Below are positions 26,294 to 37,300 of a stretch of DNA of 64,000 nt, piece after piece (the stretch's first letter is position 1; each line of letters begins with the position of its first letter). The notes below the pieces were generated by a model. The model was not told the origin of the DNA and searched no databases. It worked only from the letters and a program-made list of their open reading frames with translations. The translations under genes were made by a program, and so were the position numbers. This DNA comes from Gramella sp. KN1008 (lineage in GTDB: Bacteria; Bacteroidota; Bacteroidia; Flavobacteriales; Flavobacteriaceae). Location of the stretch: the NCBI RefSeq assembly GCF_004332155.1, contig NZ_SJDV01000005.1:78237-142236 (forward strand), in the 5' to 3' direction.

Positions 26294-27094
26294 ATGACAG
26301 TTTTACACCCATACGAGTTTGGATGCTTTTTTGTAATATTAATTAAAATTGAAGAAAATTTGAAAGCTTCCACACCTTTTGTTTTTACTACAGGTACCAT
26401 AGGATATCCATTGCTATTTGTACTGTTAATCTGGATTGTATTCTGGGCTGAGGTTCGGTTTGGGGTAAGTTTTAATAGCTTCGGAGTCAGGCCTGGTGAA
26501 ATAATAGGATTGAGAGGTATAATTTTCTCCCCTTTCATACACTCTGATATTGAACATCTTTTTAATAATACCATCCCATTATTCATTCTATCGTTAGCTC
26601 TATTCTATTTTTACCGGCCAATTAGCTGGAAAATTCTGCTTATAGGACTTATTTCAACCGGTATACTTACATGGCTTATTGGCAGGCCATCAAATCATAT
26701 TGGAGCCAGTGGAATAATATATCTGCTTGCTTCATTTTTATTTTTCAAGGGAATATTTTCTAAATATTACAGGCTGGTAGCTCTTTCATTAATAGTTGTG
26801 TTTATATATGGAGGTCTTGTATGGTATGTTACTCCAATAGATCCTACGATTTCCTGGGAAGGGCATCTTTCAGGGCTTTTAAGCGGATTGGGGTTAGCCC
26901 TGATCTTCCGGAGAAATATTGCTGAACCACCAAAATATTCATGGGAGCAACCGGATTATTCTGAAGAAGATGATCCCTTCATGCGTCATTTTGATGAAGA
27001 TGGGAATTTTATTGAAAAACTACCCGAGGATGAAGTGGAGGACGAGGAGATGGAATATCGTTATATCTACAAAGAACGTCCTAAGAAAGATTAA
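26294..27094 (+). CDS. Rhomboid family intramembrane serine protease
   Basis: A 266-residue polytopic protein of the rhomboid family, which cleaves substrates inside the membrane. The catalytic serine lies in GASG (137-140, Ser139) and the catalytic histidine in WEGHLSG (His191). The HxxxxH/N motif HSDIEHLFNN (83-92) is typical of the second transmembrane helix. A charged, acidic cytoplasmic tail (about 215-266) follows the last helix. The true start is uncertain: the ATG at 26294 gives a 25-residue extension before the family-like start, and an in-frame TTG before KAST is an alternative. The 3' end overlaps rlmB by 4 bases. Confidence 0.9.
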   Translation: MTVLHPYEFGCFFVILIKIEENLKASTPFVFTTGTIGYPLLFVLLIWIVFWAEVRFGVSFNSFGVRPGEIIGLRGIIFSPFIHSDIEHLFNNTIPLFILSLALFYFYRPISWKILLIGLISTGILTWLIGRPSNHIGASGIIYLLASFLFFKGIFSKYYRLVALSLIVVFIYGGLVWYVTPIDPTISWEGHLSGLLSGLGLALIFRRNIAEPPKYSWEQPDYSEEDDPFMRHFDEDGNFIEKLPEDEVEDEEMEYRYIYKERPKKD

Positions 27095-27825
27095 AGTCTT
27101 TGTCTTACCACTTCATACAGGAATGCACCGCAGGCTACCGATACGTTAAGGGACGCAATACTCCCCAGCATTGGTAATTTCGCTTTATGGTTTACTGATT
27201 TCAGGATAGAATTGGAAACTCCTTTAGCTTCATTTCCCATCACGATGGCCACCGGCTTTTTTAGGTCCAGATCGTAAATCACATCATCGGTTTTTTCTGT
27301 GGCCGCAACTACTGAGATATCATAGGTCTGTAGATGGTATACAGCATCCAAAATATGGTTTACCTTGCAGATCGGGACTTTGAATACGGCTCCGGCTGAC
27401 GTCTTTACCGTGTCCGCATTTATAGGAGCTGAACCTTTTTCAGGGATAATAATACCTGAAACTCCACAGCATTCAGCAGTTCGAATTATGGCGCCAAAAT
27501 TCCTTACATCCGTTAGTCCATCCAGTAATAGAAAAGTGGGAGGAGTAGAGGAGTGGTTAGCCTGTTCTACAAGTTTTTCAAGGCTGATATAGCTTACGGG
27601 TGAAATATTTGCTACTACACCCTGGTGATTACCTTTACTAAGCTTATTGAGTTTTTCTACCGGAACATAAGAAATATTATAGTTTCCGCTTTTTAGATGT
27701 CTGTTCAACTCATGGAACAGTGAACCGGACAAGCCTTTTTGTATAAAGATCTTATCGATCGATTCTCCACTTTCAATAGCTTCAATAACGGCTCTAATCC
27801 CAAAAATTCGTGTAGTTTCTTGCAT
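27091..27825 (-). CDS. rlmB: 23S rRNA 2'-O-ribose methyltransferase, TrmH/SpoU family
   Basis: A 244-residue SpoU-class methyltransferase. A short RNA-binding substrate domain (FGIRAVIEAIESGESIDKIFI) is followed by the knotted SAM-binding domain with motifs NFGAIIRTAECCGV, IVMGNEAKGVS and the terminal SIASLNVSVACGAFLYEVVRQR. RlmB modifies G2251 in the 23S peptidyl-transferase P-loop. The exact target is assigned by similarity; a tRNA TrmH role is less likely given the N-terminal domain. The probable promoter lies almost on the start codon. The gene is convergent with the rhomboid gene. Confidence 0.88.
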   Translation of the reverse strand: MQETTRIFGIRAVIEAIESGESIDKIFIQKGLSGSLFHELNRHLKSGNYNISYVPVEKLNKLSKGNHQGVVANISPVSYISLEKLVEQANHSSTPPTFLLLDGLTDVRNFGAIIRTAECCGVSGIIIPEKGSAPINADTVKTSAGAVFKVPICKVNHILDAVYHLQTYDISVVAATEKTDDVIYDLDLKKPVAIVMGNEAKGVSNSILKSVNHKAKLPMLGSIASLNVSVACGAFLYEVVRQRL

Positions 27826-27829
27826 GGGG

Positions 27830-27837
27830 CAAAGTTA
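27830..27837 (-). promoter_or_regulatory. Possible -7 box of rlmB
   Basis: On the minus strand TAACTTTG matches TAnnTTTG and ends 5 bases before the rlmB ATG, which would give a leaderless or near-leaderless mRNA. No TTG is seen at the right distance, so the call is weak. Confidence 0.3.
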
Positions 27838-27872
27838 GGAATATTAATTTTCCGGATGATAGGGCATGTTGC

Positions 27873-27907
27873 AAAAAAAAACACCTTCGACCGAAGGTGT
27901 TTTTTTA
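27873..27907 (-). terminator. Terminator of the first SusC/SusD pair
   Basis: Stem ACACCTTCG/CGAAGGTGT with a 2-base loop, flanked by A- and T-tracts on both sides. It lies 16 bases after the SusD stop on the minus strand and ends that operon. Confidence 0.9.
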
Positions 27908-27922
27908 CTTGTTAATTAACAA

Positions 27923-29293
27923 CTAGTTGCTTGGGAAAGCCCAAATGTCATCATCTAGTAGATGACCACCCTGTGCCTGAATTGCTGCTTCATAATTTTC
28001 CAGATTAGCCTGTCGTTCAGAAATAGGATACAGGAACCTTCTAGGAATAATTCCCGATGGGTTTACATTAGGAACTGCATCAGGATTAGGTGTTAAATCA
28101 GGATAACCGGTTCTTCTATAATCAACCCATGCTTCGAGTGGGGCATTACCGTATAGGGCCACCCATTTCTCATTAATGATCGTTTGGATTTTATCACTTT
28201 CAGAGCCCGATAAGCTTAAACCATTAACATAATTATCAACTTCTCCTTGCTCAACTCCAATGTATAGCATGTTAGATGTGACTGCCTCTTTTAAAGCATC
28301 CAAAGCTTCCGTATCTGATCCTCCTGTCCTTACTAAGGCTTCTGCTTCAATAAATTTAACTTCCCAATATGAAATTAGTGGGGTTGGAGAATTTGCCTGA
28401 CCCCAGAAAAGTCCTTCAACTCCTGCGAAATTCTCTCCGTCAGTGCTATAAAAAGGTAATCTAGGATCATCATTATTAGTCATTTCATTGTATAGTACTT
28501 CAGAAATACCAAGTGTACTAGGTCTGTCGTTATCAAATAGATACCATGGATTTGCATTCTGTGCAGGCGTACTGTAAATGAAATCTGGTTGCTCTGCAGT
28601 ACTTTCAAAAGCCTGCTGAACTTCAGATAATGCATTTTGAGCAGCAGAAACACCATTAACAGAAGTTAAATGGAGGTAGAATCTTGCCTTTAAGGCATGT
28701 GCTACCCCTTCCCAATCTACATTGTCAGCGCTTCCGGCACCGGCGAAAGCTCCAATTCCAGAATCTACACCTTCATCTATTGCTTCACTCAATAAAGACT
28801 GGATTTCCGAATAAATTGACTCCTGCGAGTCATAGGTAGGGTTCAAGTTTCCCTGATCTCCAGTAAAGGCTTCAGAATAGGGAATATCACCCCATGCACT
28901 GGTTGCCACTCCAAGATTTGCTGCCATATATAATTTAGCTAAAGCACTAACCTCTCCTTCATTATTCTCAATAATTACAAAGGCATCCTTCATTGCTCCT
29001 GCATATAACCCAAAATCCCAGAGGTCGTCAGTGTCACTTTCACCAATATTATACTGGTCATATGCAATTTGTTGAGCATCAAGACCATCAAAATGTTGAA
29101 CAAGAATCCCGGCTATTCTTCCCCCTAGTGCTACCGAGTTTCTGTGAGTCTGTGCTATCATTCCCGGGTAAATCGCTCCTGCGTTTACCAAATCAGCTGA
29201 TGGATTATCTGGATCTATATTAGCATCTGTTATTTCACATGAAATAAAAATACTTATCAATAATATCCAGACTGATATTTTTATCGTTTTCAT
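27923..29293 (-). CDS. SusD/RagB family outer-membrane lipoprotein (pair 1)
   Basis: A 456-residue surface lipoprotein with a signal peptide ending ISIFISC and the SusD-like_2 fold. It is rich in helices, with the ALKARFYLHL TPR-like segment, AEALVRTGG and the late KWVALYGNAPLEAWVDYRRTGYPDL. In this family SusD caps the paired SusC TonB-dependent channel and binds the substrate. The gene follows the SusC gene by 6 bases and ends in a strong terminator. No glycoside hydrolase, sulfatase or peptidase lies in the unit, so the ligand cannot be deduced; peptides or small glycans are possible. Confidence 0.93.
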   Translation of the reverse strand: MKTIKISVWILLISIFISCEITDANIDPDNPSADLVNAGAIYPGMIAQTHRNSVALGGRIAGILVQHFDGLDAQQIAYDQYNIGESDTDDLWDFGLYAGAMKDAFVIIENNEGEVSALAKLYMAANLGVATSAWGDIPYSEAFTGDQGNLNPTYDSQESIYSEIQSLLSEAIDEGVDSGIGAFAGAGSADNVDWEGVAHALKARFYLHLTSVNGVSAAQNALSEVQQAFESTAEQPDFIYSTPAQNANPWYLFDNDRPSTLGISEVLYNEMTNNDDPRLPFYSTDGENFAGVEGLFWGQANSPTPLISYWEVKFIEAEALVRTGGSDTEALDALKEAVTSNMLYIGVEQGEVDNYVNGLSLSGSESDKIQTIINEKWVALYGNAPLEAWVDYRRTGYPDLTPNPDAVPNVNPSGIIPRRFLYPISERQANLENYEAAIQAQGGHLLDDDIWAFPSN

Positions 29294-29299
29294 ATTTTT

Positions 29300-32200
29300 C
29301 TAAAAATTTAATTGAACGTTTAAACCATAACTTTTGGTGTTGGGCTGGTTGAAATAATCCAATCCTAAACCGTTGCTATCCCCGGTAAGGTTGGTTTCTG
29401 GATCTACACCTGGATAATCTGTTTCTACCCAAAGATTTCTACCAAAGGCTGAGAAAGAAATTCCATCAAAGAGAGTATTTCCTAGCCATTTCTCCGGAAG
29501 GGAGTAGGTGAGGGTTACTTCTCTTAGACGAATCCAGGAAGCGTCATAAACATTACCTTCATCAACATCTCCAAACCCATATCTTCTCCAGTAATTGTTA
29601 TTCTCGCTTATGCTGGGATCTGAATAAGGGACTACTTGGGTGTTAGGCTGTCCAGTAGATTCTACCACGCCTTCAAAAACGGTAGTTTGATCTCGTAACA
29701 AAGTTTCTTCAGACATTCCAAAATAATCCAGGATACCGCAGGTTCCACACCATACATCTCCACCTTGACGAATATCTATAAGGAATGATAAGCCTAAATT
29801 TTTATACTGAAATTGGTTGTTGATTCCACCAAGCCAATCAGGGATAGGGTCACCTATCACTCCATCAGTTGATGCTAAAAGAGGATATCCATCGTCATCA
29901 ATCAAAATTTCTCCTGCATCATTTCTCGCATAACGGTTTCCAAAAATTGCACCATAAGATTCTCCCACAACAGCACGTGAACTTGTTCCAGAAAAACCGT
30001 TTAATGTTACAGATTCCACTCCTTCTACCAGTTCTTCCACTACATTCTCATAAGTGGTCCAGTTTGTACTGATGTTCCATTCAAAATCTTCTGTCCTTAT
30101 AGGAGTTCCGCTAAGACTTACTTCATATCCTGTGTTTGTGACCAATCCTACATTTTCGAATCTATCTATAAATCCAGAAGATGGAGCTGCGTCTACAAAA
30201 ATTATTTGATCTTCAGTTTCCTTGTCATAATAGGCAAAATCAAACTTTAATCTATTATCTAGCATGGCCAATTCAATCCCTACTTCAAATTCAGTTGTTT
30301 TTTCCGGAGTCAAAGTCGGATTACCTGCTCTGGATGATCTTTCGAATGATGTGGCGTCGTAAGCTGGAAATGTTGTGCTTTGAATAAAACCATCTCCACT
30401 CACCGAAGTTCCTCCAAAGTTGGTAATAGTGGCATATACAGGGGCGTCATTACCTGCACTTCCCCAGGCACCTCGTAACTTACCATAATTTAGAAAATTA
30501 CTGTTCATTAATTCTGAAAATACAAAACTCGCTCCAATCGAGTAGGATTGGAATGTATTATCTCCAACTGGTAGAGTAGAGGACCAGTCGTTTCTAAATG
30601 AAGGTGTTATGAACAATGTGTTGTCATAGCTAAAAGTAGCTGTTGCAAATGCCCCAATAAGCTCTCTTCTGGAAGATAGTTCTTGAGCCTGTGTAGTACT
30701 TACGTTTGAAAGATTAAAGAAACCGGGAATGGTCATTCCGTCTCCTATAACTGTTTGTCTATTAGTCTTATTATAGTAACCATCATAACCGATGTTGGCA
30801 TCTAGTGCGAAGTTATCGGTAAAATTATATAGTATACTAAAAATCCCACTCCAGTTTACATCCTGATTGGCAATTACATCATTGATAACCCGGCCATTAC
30901 CAAATGAAGCATCAATAATATCAAATCCAATTTTTCTAGTATCCGTATATCGGTCAATCGATCCCGAGGCTTTAAAACTTAACCACTCGGTAATATCATA
31001 ATTTAAACCTAGTTTGCCGATTGTTCTATTTACATCATCTAGATTAATATTTCTTGCCACTGTAAAATATGGGCTATTATATATTCCATCACGATAACTT
31101 CTTTGACCAGGTAGTTCTGAGCCGGGAATATCATAAAAATAGGTATCCGGATCGTTTGCTGCCGCTTGTCCTTCTTTTCCATTCCCCATGTCAAAGGTAG
31201 GTGTGTTTCTTAATAGTCCTAACATTACTCCAGAAATATTGGAACCTCGTTGAACTCTATTACCGCCAGAATTTGTGTACTGGCCGGAGCCATCCATAGT
31301 TAAATTCTCAGTAAGGTCAGCTCTTAGGTCCACCCTGAAAGTTTTTCTTTCAAAAATTTCATTAGGGGAAATACCTTCTTGGTTTAATTTACCGATTGAG
31401 GCTCTATAATTGACCTTTTCAGAGCCGCCACTGATTCCTACAGTTATATCAGTGGTTTGGCCAGTTTTGAAAAAATCGTAATTATCGTATGCTCTTGCCG
31501 GCATTCCATTTCCTGTGCCTGCAGGTACTAGTCTTCCATTTCTATCAAATGGGTAATCTGTCGCGCCATCGAATTCCAGGTCTGAAATTAAAGGCCCCCA
31601 GGAATCACCTTCAAAAGTTTCTGGTCCTCTATATTGTAGAGCTCCTTCAAAATGTCTACCCTGAGCATATTGATTTTGTAAATCCGGCACCTTATTATAT
31701 TCAGCAAAGGATATGGTTGAATTAACTGAAACTCGGGTATTGCCGGCCTGACCTTTTTTGGTTGTTATTAAAACAACCCCATTAGAAGCTCTAAGCCCAT
31801 ACAATGTCTGTGCAGCAATTCCCTTTAATATGGAAATAGATTCAATATCGGCTGAGTTAATATCAATCGCTCGGTTAGAAAAATCACTTCCTCCCAGACT
31901 TGCATTGTTGGAAGATGTTGTTGGATCTTCTGCGAATGATGAATTATCTATTGGTACTCCGTCCACTACAAACAGTGGTGAATTGGATCTTGTAATGGAG
32001 GTGTTACCACGAACTCTGATGTTTGCGGAGGCACCTACAGAACCAGAAGAGGAGGTTACCTGTACTCCGGAAGCTTTTGAACTTAATGCAGAAACCAGGT
32101 TGGTTTCTCGTGATTTTTGAACATCGTCAGCTTCCACCGATTCCAGTGCATAACTTAGTGAACGTGGTTTGGCTCTAATACCTTGAGCTGTTACAACTAC

Positions 32201-32512
32201 TTCTTCCAGTTCTGCAGAATCGGCCGTCATAGTCACATCTATGTTGGTTCGTTGCCCTACTGTATATTCTACAGTTTCCATTCCTATAAACGAGAATACC
32301 AGAGTATTATCTGGACTCGCTTCTATAGTATAATTCCCGTCAAAATCGGTTTGGGTACCTGATGAAGTACCCTTAATCAATACATTAACGCCAGGAAGTG
32401 GCATGCCATCTTCCCCAGTAACTGTTCCTGTTACTGTTTGGGTTTGAGCAAAAATGAATTGGCCCAGGCATACAAACAACAGCGTAATGATACGTGGTAA
32501 TTTTCTTTTCAT
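29300..32512 (-). CDS. SusC/RagA family TonB-linked outer-membrane receptor (pair 1)
   Basis: A 1070-residue TonB-dependent transporter of the SusC type. A signal peptide (ending IFAQ) is followed by a carboxypeptidase-regulatory-like domain (about 25-100, GMPLPGVNVLIKGTSSGTQT). The plug domain (about 110-240) carries the SusC landmarks VDGVPIDNSS and SISILKGIAAQTLYGLRASNG. A 22-strand barrel runs to a terminal aromatic Phe. It imports a substrate captured by the SusD lipoprotein just downstream, energised by TonB-ExbBD. Its first 250 residues are clearly related to the second SusC at 34303-37539, but the barrels differ, so the ligands probably differ. Confidence 0.95.
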   Translation of the reverse strand: MKRKLPRIITLLFVCLGQFIFAQTQTVTGTVTGEDGMPLPGVNVLIKGTSSGTQTDFDGNYTIEASPDNTLVFSFIGMETVEYTVGQRTNIDVTMTADSAELEEVVVTAQGIRAKPRSLSYALESVEADDVQKSRETNLVSALSSKASGVQVTSSSGSVGASANIRVRGNTSITRSNSPLFVVDGVPIDNSSFAEDPTTSSNNASLGGSDFSNRAIDINSADIESISILKGIAAQTLYGLRASNGVVLITTKKGQAGNTRVSVNSTISFAEYNKVPDLQNQYAQGRHFEGALQYRGPETFEGDSWGPLISDLEFDGATDYPFDRNGRLVPAGTGNGMPARAYDNYDFFKTGQTTDITVGISGGSEKVNYRASIGKLNQEGISPNEIFERKTFRVDLRADLTENLTMDGSGQYTNSGGNRVQRGSNISGVMLGLLRNTPTFDMGNGKEGQAAANDPDTYFYDIPGSELPGQRSYRDGIYNSPYFTVARNINLDDVNRTIGKLGLNYDITEWLSFKASGSIDRYTDTRKIGFDIIDASFGNGRVINDVIANQDVNWSGIFSILYNFTDNFALDANIGYDGYYNKTNRQTVIGDGMTIPGFFNLSNVSTTQAQELSSRRELIGAFATATFSYDNTLFITPSFRNDWSSTLPVGDNTFQSYSIGASFVFSELMNSNFLNYGKLRGAWGSAGNDAPVYATITNFGGTSVSGDGFIQSTTFPAYDATSFERSSRAGNPTLTPEKTTEFEVGIELAMLDNRLKFDFAYYDKETEDQIIFVDAAPSSGFIDRFENVGLVTNTGYEVSLSGTPIRTEDFEWNISTNWTTYENVVEELVEGVESVTLNGFSGTSSRAVVGESYGAIFGNRYARNDAGEILIDDDGYPLLASTDGVIGDPIPDWLGGINNQFQYKNLGLSFLIDIRQGGDVWCGTCGILDYFGMSEETLLRDQTTVFEGVVESTGQPNTQVVPYSDPSISENNNYWRRYGFGDVDEGNVYDASWIRLREVTLTYSLPEKWLGNTLFDGISFSAFGRNLWVETDYPGVDPETNLTGDSNGLGLDYFNQPNTKSYGLNVQLNF

Positions 32513-32867
32513 TTTTAAGTTTATTTGTGTTAGAGCCTTAAAATTGCTAAAAAACTGTTAATCAGTAAGATAAAAAATGTTAAAAAATATTATGTGAATG
32601 AATAATTAGCACTATATATGTATAAATATTATTAAAGACATTATAAAAAGCGTAAAAAATTATAAAAGTATTAGTTGAAGCTATAAAAAATTATTAAATC
32701 ATAAATTTGAAAAAGAAGAGATAGTATGACTCTAAAAAAAACCACCCGCCAATGGCGGGTGGTTTTATAAGTATGATTTTGTGGCTTATTCTTGTCTAAT
32801 AATGATAAAAAGATTCAATATGCATCATACTTTCACTACTTGGTTAAAAGAGTGTTTCATTTTAAAA
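32513..32867. other. Non-coding region between the two SusC/SusD pairs
   Basis: This 355-base AT-rich stretch holds the terminator of pair 2 at 32738-32766 and the leader/promoter of pair 1 on the minus strand. I find no exact TAnnTTTG box for the SusC gene and no coding signal. A GTATGAT/ATCATAC short inverted repeat at about 32771-32830 is noted without a role. Confidence 0.6.
32738..32766 (-). terminator. Terminator of the second SusC/SusD pair
   Basis: AAAACCACCCGCC, loop AAT, GGCGGGTGGTTTT: a perfect 13-bp stem with A/T tracts on both sides. It lies about 100 bases after the SusD stop on the minus strand. Confidence 0.9.
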
Positions 32868-34292
32868 TTAATCCACATCCCAGAAAATGGTTGAAGTAGT
32901 ATTGTCTCCTCCCATAGCAGAAGCTGCTTCTTCATAATTGGCAGTATTGATCAATACTTCCTCCACCGGGTAGATCATTCTGTTAGGATTAGCTAATCCG
33001 GTTGACGGAGCTGTAGCCAATTCCGGTACTCCTAATCTTCTGGCTTCAGTCCATGCTTCATGTGGATTGAAGAATAAAGAAATGTACTTTTGAATACCAA
33101 TAGACATTTCCCAGTTGCTGGAGTCATATGGGTGAGCAGCTATGTAAGCATCAGCCTGATCACCAATTCCCAGGAATTCGAAGTTGGCTTCGATCGCCAT
33201 TTCGTAATATTCCTCTGCATTTCCACTTATGAAACCTCTTTCAACTGCTTCTGCTAATTCAAAAAGTACTGTTGAATAATTAGCCAGAACAGTAGGGTGG
33301 GTGGCATTGTCGGTAAATTCCGGATTAAGATGGGTAAGTTCGCTGTAAGCATTCCCTGCTGCACCATAAACTCCACCAATCATATCACCATCAAGGTTGT
33401 CATCATAATATATATCAACTCTAGGGTCATTTTCCTCGTTAAGAAGAGCCAGGAAATCTTCAGTAGCGACAAAGTCAGTATTACGACTATCAACTACGAA
33501 ATATTCATAAATCGGGTTAATGTATGGCTGAGTACCGGTATAATCGAAAGTTGCATTGTCTGCGTTACTTTCAAATACACCTCCGTCAACAGCTGCATTT
33601 ACCCATTCTGAAGCTACACCGGGGTTAGACTCAGAAAGACGTATACCCATTTTCAACTGAATAGAGTGAGCAAACTTTTTCCATTTTGCTACGTCACCTC
33701 CATAAATAAGATCTGCTTCTCCAAAAGAAGGCTCTCCAACAGTTAATTTGTCAATTGCATCTGTTAAACTGTCTCCGATGGCCATGTAGATGAATTCATC
33801 ATCATCGTAAGCGGGAGTTACATTATCTATGTCTAATGCTTCTGTAAAAGGTACATTACCAAAGTTGTCTACAAGATACTGGTATGCAAAAACTTCCATG
33901 ATCTTGATCATTGCAAGCTTGTTGTTCTTAGTAGCCTGTTCTGCTTCTCCAACCTGGGTGGCACGCAGGTCCTCTTTTGCTTTTTTAAGCTCAGAAAGGC
34001 CTTCTGTATAAATGTTATCCCAGATACTTCCACCTATATCACGGTTTGTTGCATCATATCCTGATTCCTGGATATAGGTTGTTTGAGTTGCATAGTTAGC
34101 CCAGAAGATACTAACGTTTGAGTTATAATTGTAGTCTCCTATCTGTCTGGCTATTCTCCACTGACCGTAGGAAAACATGTACTCGGGAGCTACACTTTCT
34201 GGATTTTTAGGATCTACGTTATATCTCTCCAGATCGTTACCGCATGAAGATAAAAACGCGACCGCTCCAAGTAATATTAATATTTTTTTCAT
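32868..34292 (-). CDS. SusD/RagB family nutrient-binding outer-membrane lipoprotein (pair 2)
   Basis: A 474-residue SusD-like_2 lipoprotein with signal MKKILILLGAVAFLSSC (lipobox Cys 17). Typical segments are YNVDPKNPESVAPEYMFSYG, IWDNIYTEGLSELKKA, FAYQYLVDNFGNVPFTEALD and the C-terminal IGIQKYISLFFNPHEAWTEA followed by ANPNRMIYPVEE. It binds the substrate for its SusC partner, which is encoded 10 bases upstream. As with pair 1, no catabolic enzyme lies in the unit. The family is certain; the ligand is unknown. Confidence 0.94.
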   Translation of the reverse strand: MKKILILLGAVAFLSSCGNDLERYNVDPKNPESVAPEYMFSYGQWRIARQIGDYNYNSNVSIFWANYATQTTYIQESGYDATNRDIGGSIWDNIYTEGLSELKKAKEDLRATQVGEAEQATKNNKLAMIKIMEVFAYQYLVDNFGNVPFTEALDIDNVTPAYDDDEFIYMAIGDSLTDAIDKLTVGEPSFGEADLIYGGDVAKWKKFAHSIQLKMGIRLSESNPGVASEWVNAAVDGGVFESNADNATFDYTGTQPYINPIYEYFVVDSRNTDFVATEDFLALLNEENDPRVDIYYDDNLDGDMIGGVYGAAGNAYSELTHLNPEFTDNATHPTVLANYSTVLFELAEAVERGFISGNAEEYYEMAIEANFEFLGIGDQADAYIAAHPYDSSNWEMSIGIQKYISLFFNPHEAWTEARRLGVPELATAPSTGLANPNRMIYPVEEVLINTANYEEAASAMGGDNTTSTIFWDVD

Positions 34293-34302
34293 TTTCTTCT
34301 AT

Positions 34303-37300
34303 TTAAAATTTAACAGTTACGTTTAAACTTACATCTCTCGTAGATGGTAAAGTACCATTCTGAATACCCTGTAAGTTTCCTGAACTCGGGCTGGCTTCCG
34401 GATCGCCGTAAGGAAGATTCTTGTGGATAATCCACAGGTTTCTTCCAGTTACTCCAATGTTAGCTGAAGTCAGGGAGAATTGTTCAACAAGGTTTTGTGG
34501 CAAATCATAACCTAATCTCACCTCTCTAAGTTTAACATAAGAAGCATCGTAAACTAAAGACGCATCTGGAGCATATACTCCTGTGTCAGCAGAACCACCA
34601 TAATATCCAAATGGAGTTAGGTAGGTACTTGCATCAGCTCTTGTTGTGTTTGGCTGACCGTCTTCGGTTACACCATCAAGGAGAACACCACCACCTTCAG
34701 ATACAGGATCACGTTTTGGGTTTCCAAGCTCGTTAAGTCCAGCAGTTTCTGCTAAAAGACCGGTTGCTCCACCAAAGGCCATGTCGTAGTTTACAAGATC
34801 ACCACCTTGTTGAACGTCGATAAGGAATCCAAAAGAAAGTCCTTTGTATCTAAAGGTATTATTAACACCTCCTGTCCAGTCTGGCTGGATGTTACCGATG
34901 ATTTCTGTGGTAGAAGCTGTTCTAAGGTATTTACCATCGCTACCAACCACTCTCTGACCAGTTGCTTCGTCAAATACATAATTGGTACCGGTAATAGTTC
35001 CGTATGGTTCACCTTTTCTGGCATTAACCGCGGTAGACCAGTTAGAGAACAATAGAAGGTTTTCACCGTCCTCGAATAGAGATACAACTGTGTTCTCATT
35101 CTTAGCCCAGTTAACGTTGATGTTCCATTCAAAGTCATCAGATTTTATAGGAGAACCGTAAAGAGCAAGCTCGATACCTTTGTTCTCCATTTCACCCGCA
35201 TTCACATATTTAAAATTGAATCCACTTGCAGGAGAAACCTGTACTGGAAGAATCTGATCTGTTGTATTCTTCTTATAGGCAGAAATGTCTAAACCTAATC
35301 TTCTGTTGAATAATTGTGCTTCAAGACCAATCTCAGCTTCTTCTGTTGATTCCGGTTTCAAATCCGGATTTTGAGAAGTGTCGCTGATGAAATAGATTGG
35401 AGTGCTTCCAAATGGATCGCCGGCAGATACTGTATTGTTTACAGAATATGCCCCGGCATCATTAGTAACCTTAGCCCAACCTGCACGTAATTTTGCGAAA
35501 TCTAACCAGTCGTTATTCAATAGTTCACTGAATACAAAACTTGCAGAACCTGCAGGATACGTGTAAACATTTTCGCCGGCAGGTAGGGTAGATGATTCAT
35601 CTACACGGAAAGATCCGTCAAGGAACAATAGGTTGTTAAACCCTATAGAAAGCTGTGCGTAGTGACCTAGTTTTCTTCTTTTAAAATCAAACTCGCTAGG
35701 AGGGCTTAATGCACTCGCGGAGTTGCTTAATGCCCATAGACCAGGAACAACAAGCCCACCATTGGTTACAGAAAGTGTTCTGTTAGTCTGCTGAGTAAGA
35801 AGGCTGGTACCTACTAAACCATTAAGGTTAATTGTTTCACTGATGTCTTTATCAAAGTTTACGATAAAGTCATAGTTATATTGCTCAAACTGATTTTGGT
35901 ATTTGCTATAGAAAGGCTGATCAACACTTCCGATATTTTTTCTTTCTTCCTGAAGATCGGAATAGGTGTCAACACCAAATCTGGCAAAGGCAGAAAGCCA
36001 GTCATTGAATTGGTAGTCTAACTGAGCTCTACCAATGAATCTGTTTCTCAAGTCACTCTGATAGTTTTCATAAAGAGTGAAGTAAGGGTTGTCAAAATAG
36101 TGAGGAGTAAGATCGTCAAGGCCATTTGGGTTCCATGTAATGTTTTGACCAGTTGCAAAATAAGCGTCTTTCTGCTCTTGAAGATCAACGTTTGTCTGGA
36201 ACCACTGTCTCATCATCTGGACAACGTTACCGCTGTCATATCCTGTTCCATAACGACCTCTACCCGAAACTCTTGTGTAAGTTCCTTTTGCTGTTGCCGA
36301 TAACTTATCTGTGAAATTGTAAGTACCGCTTAGGTCAACAATATCTTTCTTTATTAAACTGTTTGGGATGATACCCTGTCTGTCATCATTGGTGTATCCA
36401 AATCTGAAAGTACCATCTTCATTACCTCCGTCTAAAGAGATATTTGTGTAGTTTGAGATACCTGTTCTGAAAAGAGTTTCAGGTCCGTTCTCAGCTGCCG
36501 TCCATGGACGTGCCTGCTGATAAGAATCTAATTGAGGATAGATTCCAGACCAGTCGTACACCATTACAGATGGATCAAATCTCCCACCAAAACTTGCATC
36601 TTCTCCCACAGGGATTAAGAAATCATCCTGACCATCTCCATTTACATCTACATCGTAGAAATCTCCGGTAGAGCCATAATATGGTCCATATCCTGCACCG
36701 TACTCATCCTGATATTCAGGGAAAGTCTCTTTGTCGATGGTGCTAAAAGTAGTTGAGTTGTTGATTGTAACACCAATTCCTTTACTCTTGCTACCTTTTT
36801 TAGTTGTAATAAGGATCACACCGTTCGCAGCGTCTGAACCATAAAGAGCGGCAGCTGTCGCACCTTTAAGTACCGAAATGCTTTCGATGTCTTCAGGGTT
36901 GATGTCTGATGCGGCGTTACCATAGTCGAAACCACCACCGTTGCTTCCTTGTCCGCTTCGGTTTTGATTAGCGTTACTAATTGGCACTCCATCAACTACG
37001 AAAAGAGCCTGGTTGTTCCCGGTAAAGGAGTTTGATCCTCTTAATACCGCATTTACAGAGCCACCTAAACTGTTACTTTTCTTGATTTGAAGACCAGAAA
37101 CCTTACCAGAAAGAGAACTTATAAAACTTTGATCTTTAGCGGTGCTTACTTCTTCACCGCCAACTTCCTGTACCGAGTACCCAAGAGATTTTTTCTCTCT
37201 TTTAATACCAAGTGCGGTTACAACTACCTCGTCAAGCTGAGCAGCGTCAGCAGACATAGTTACATCGATGGTTGTGTTGTTTGCTACAGTGTACTCTGCA

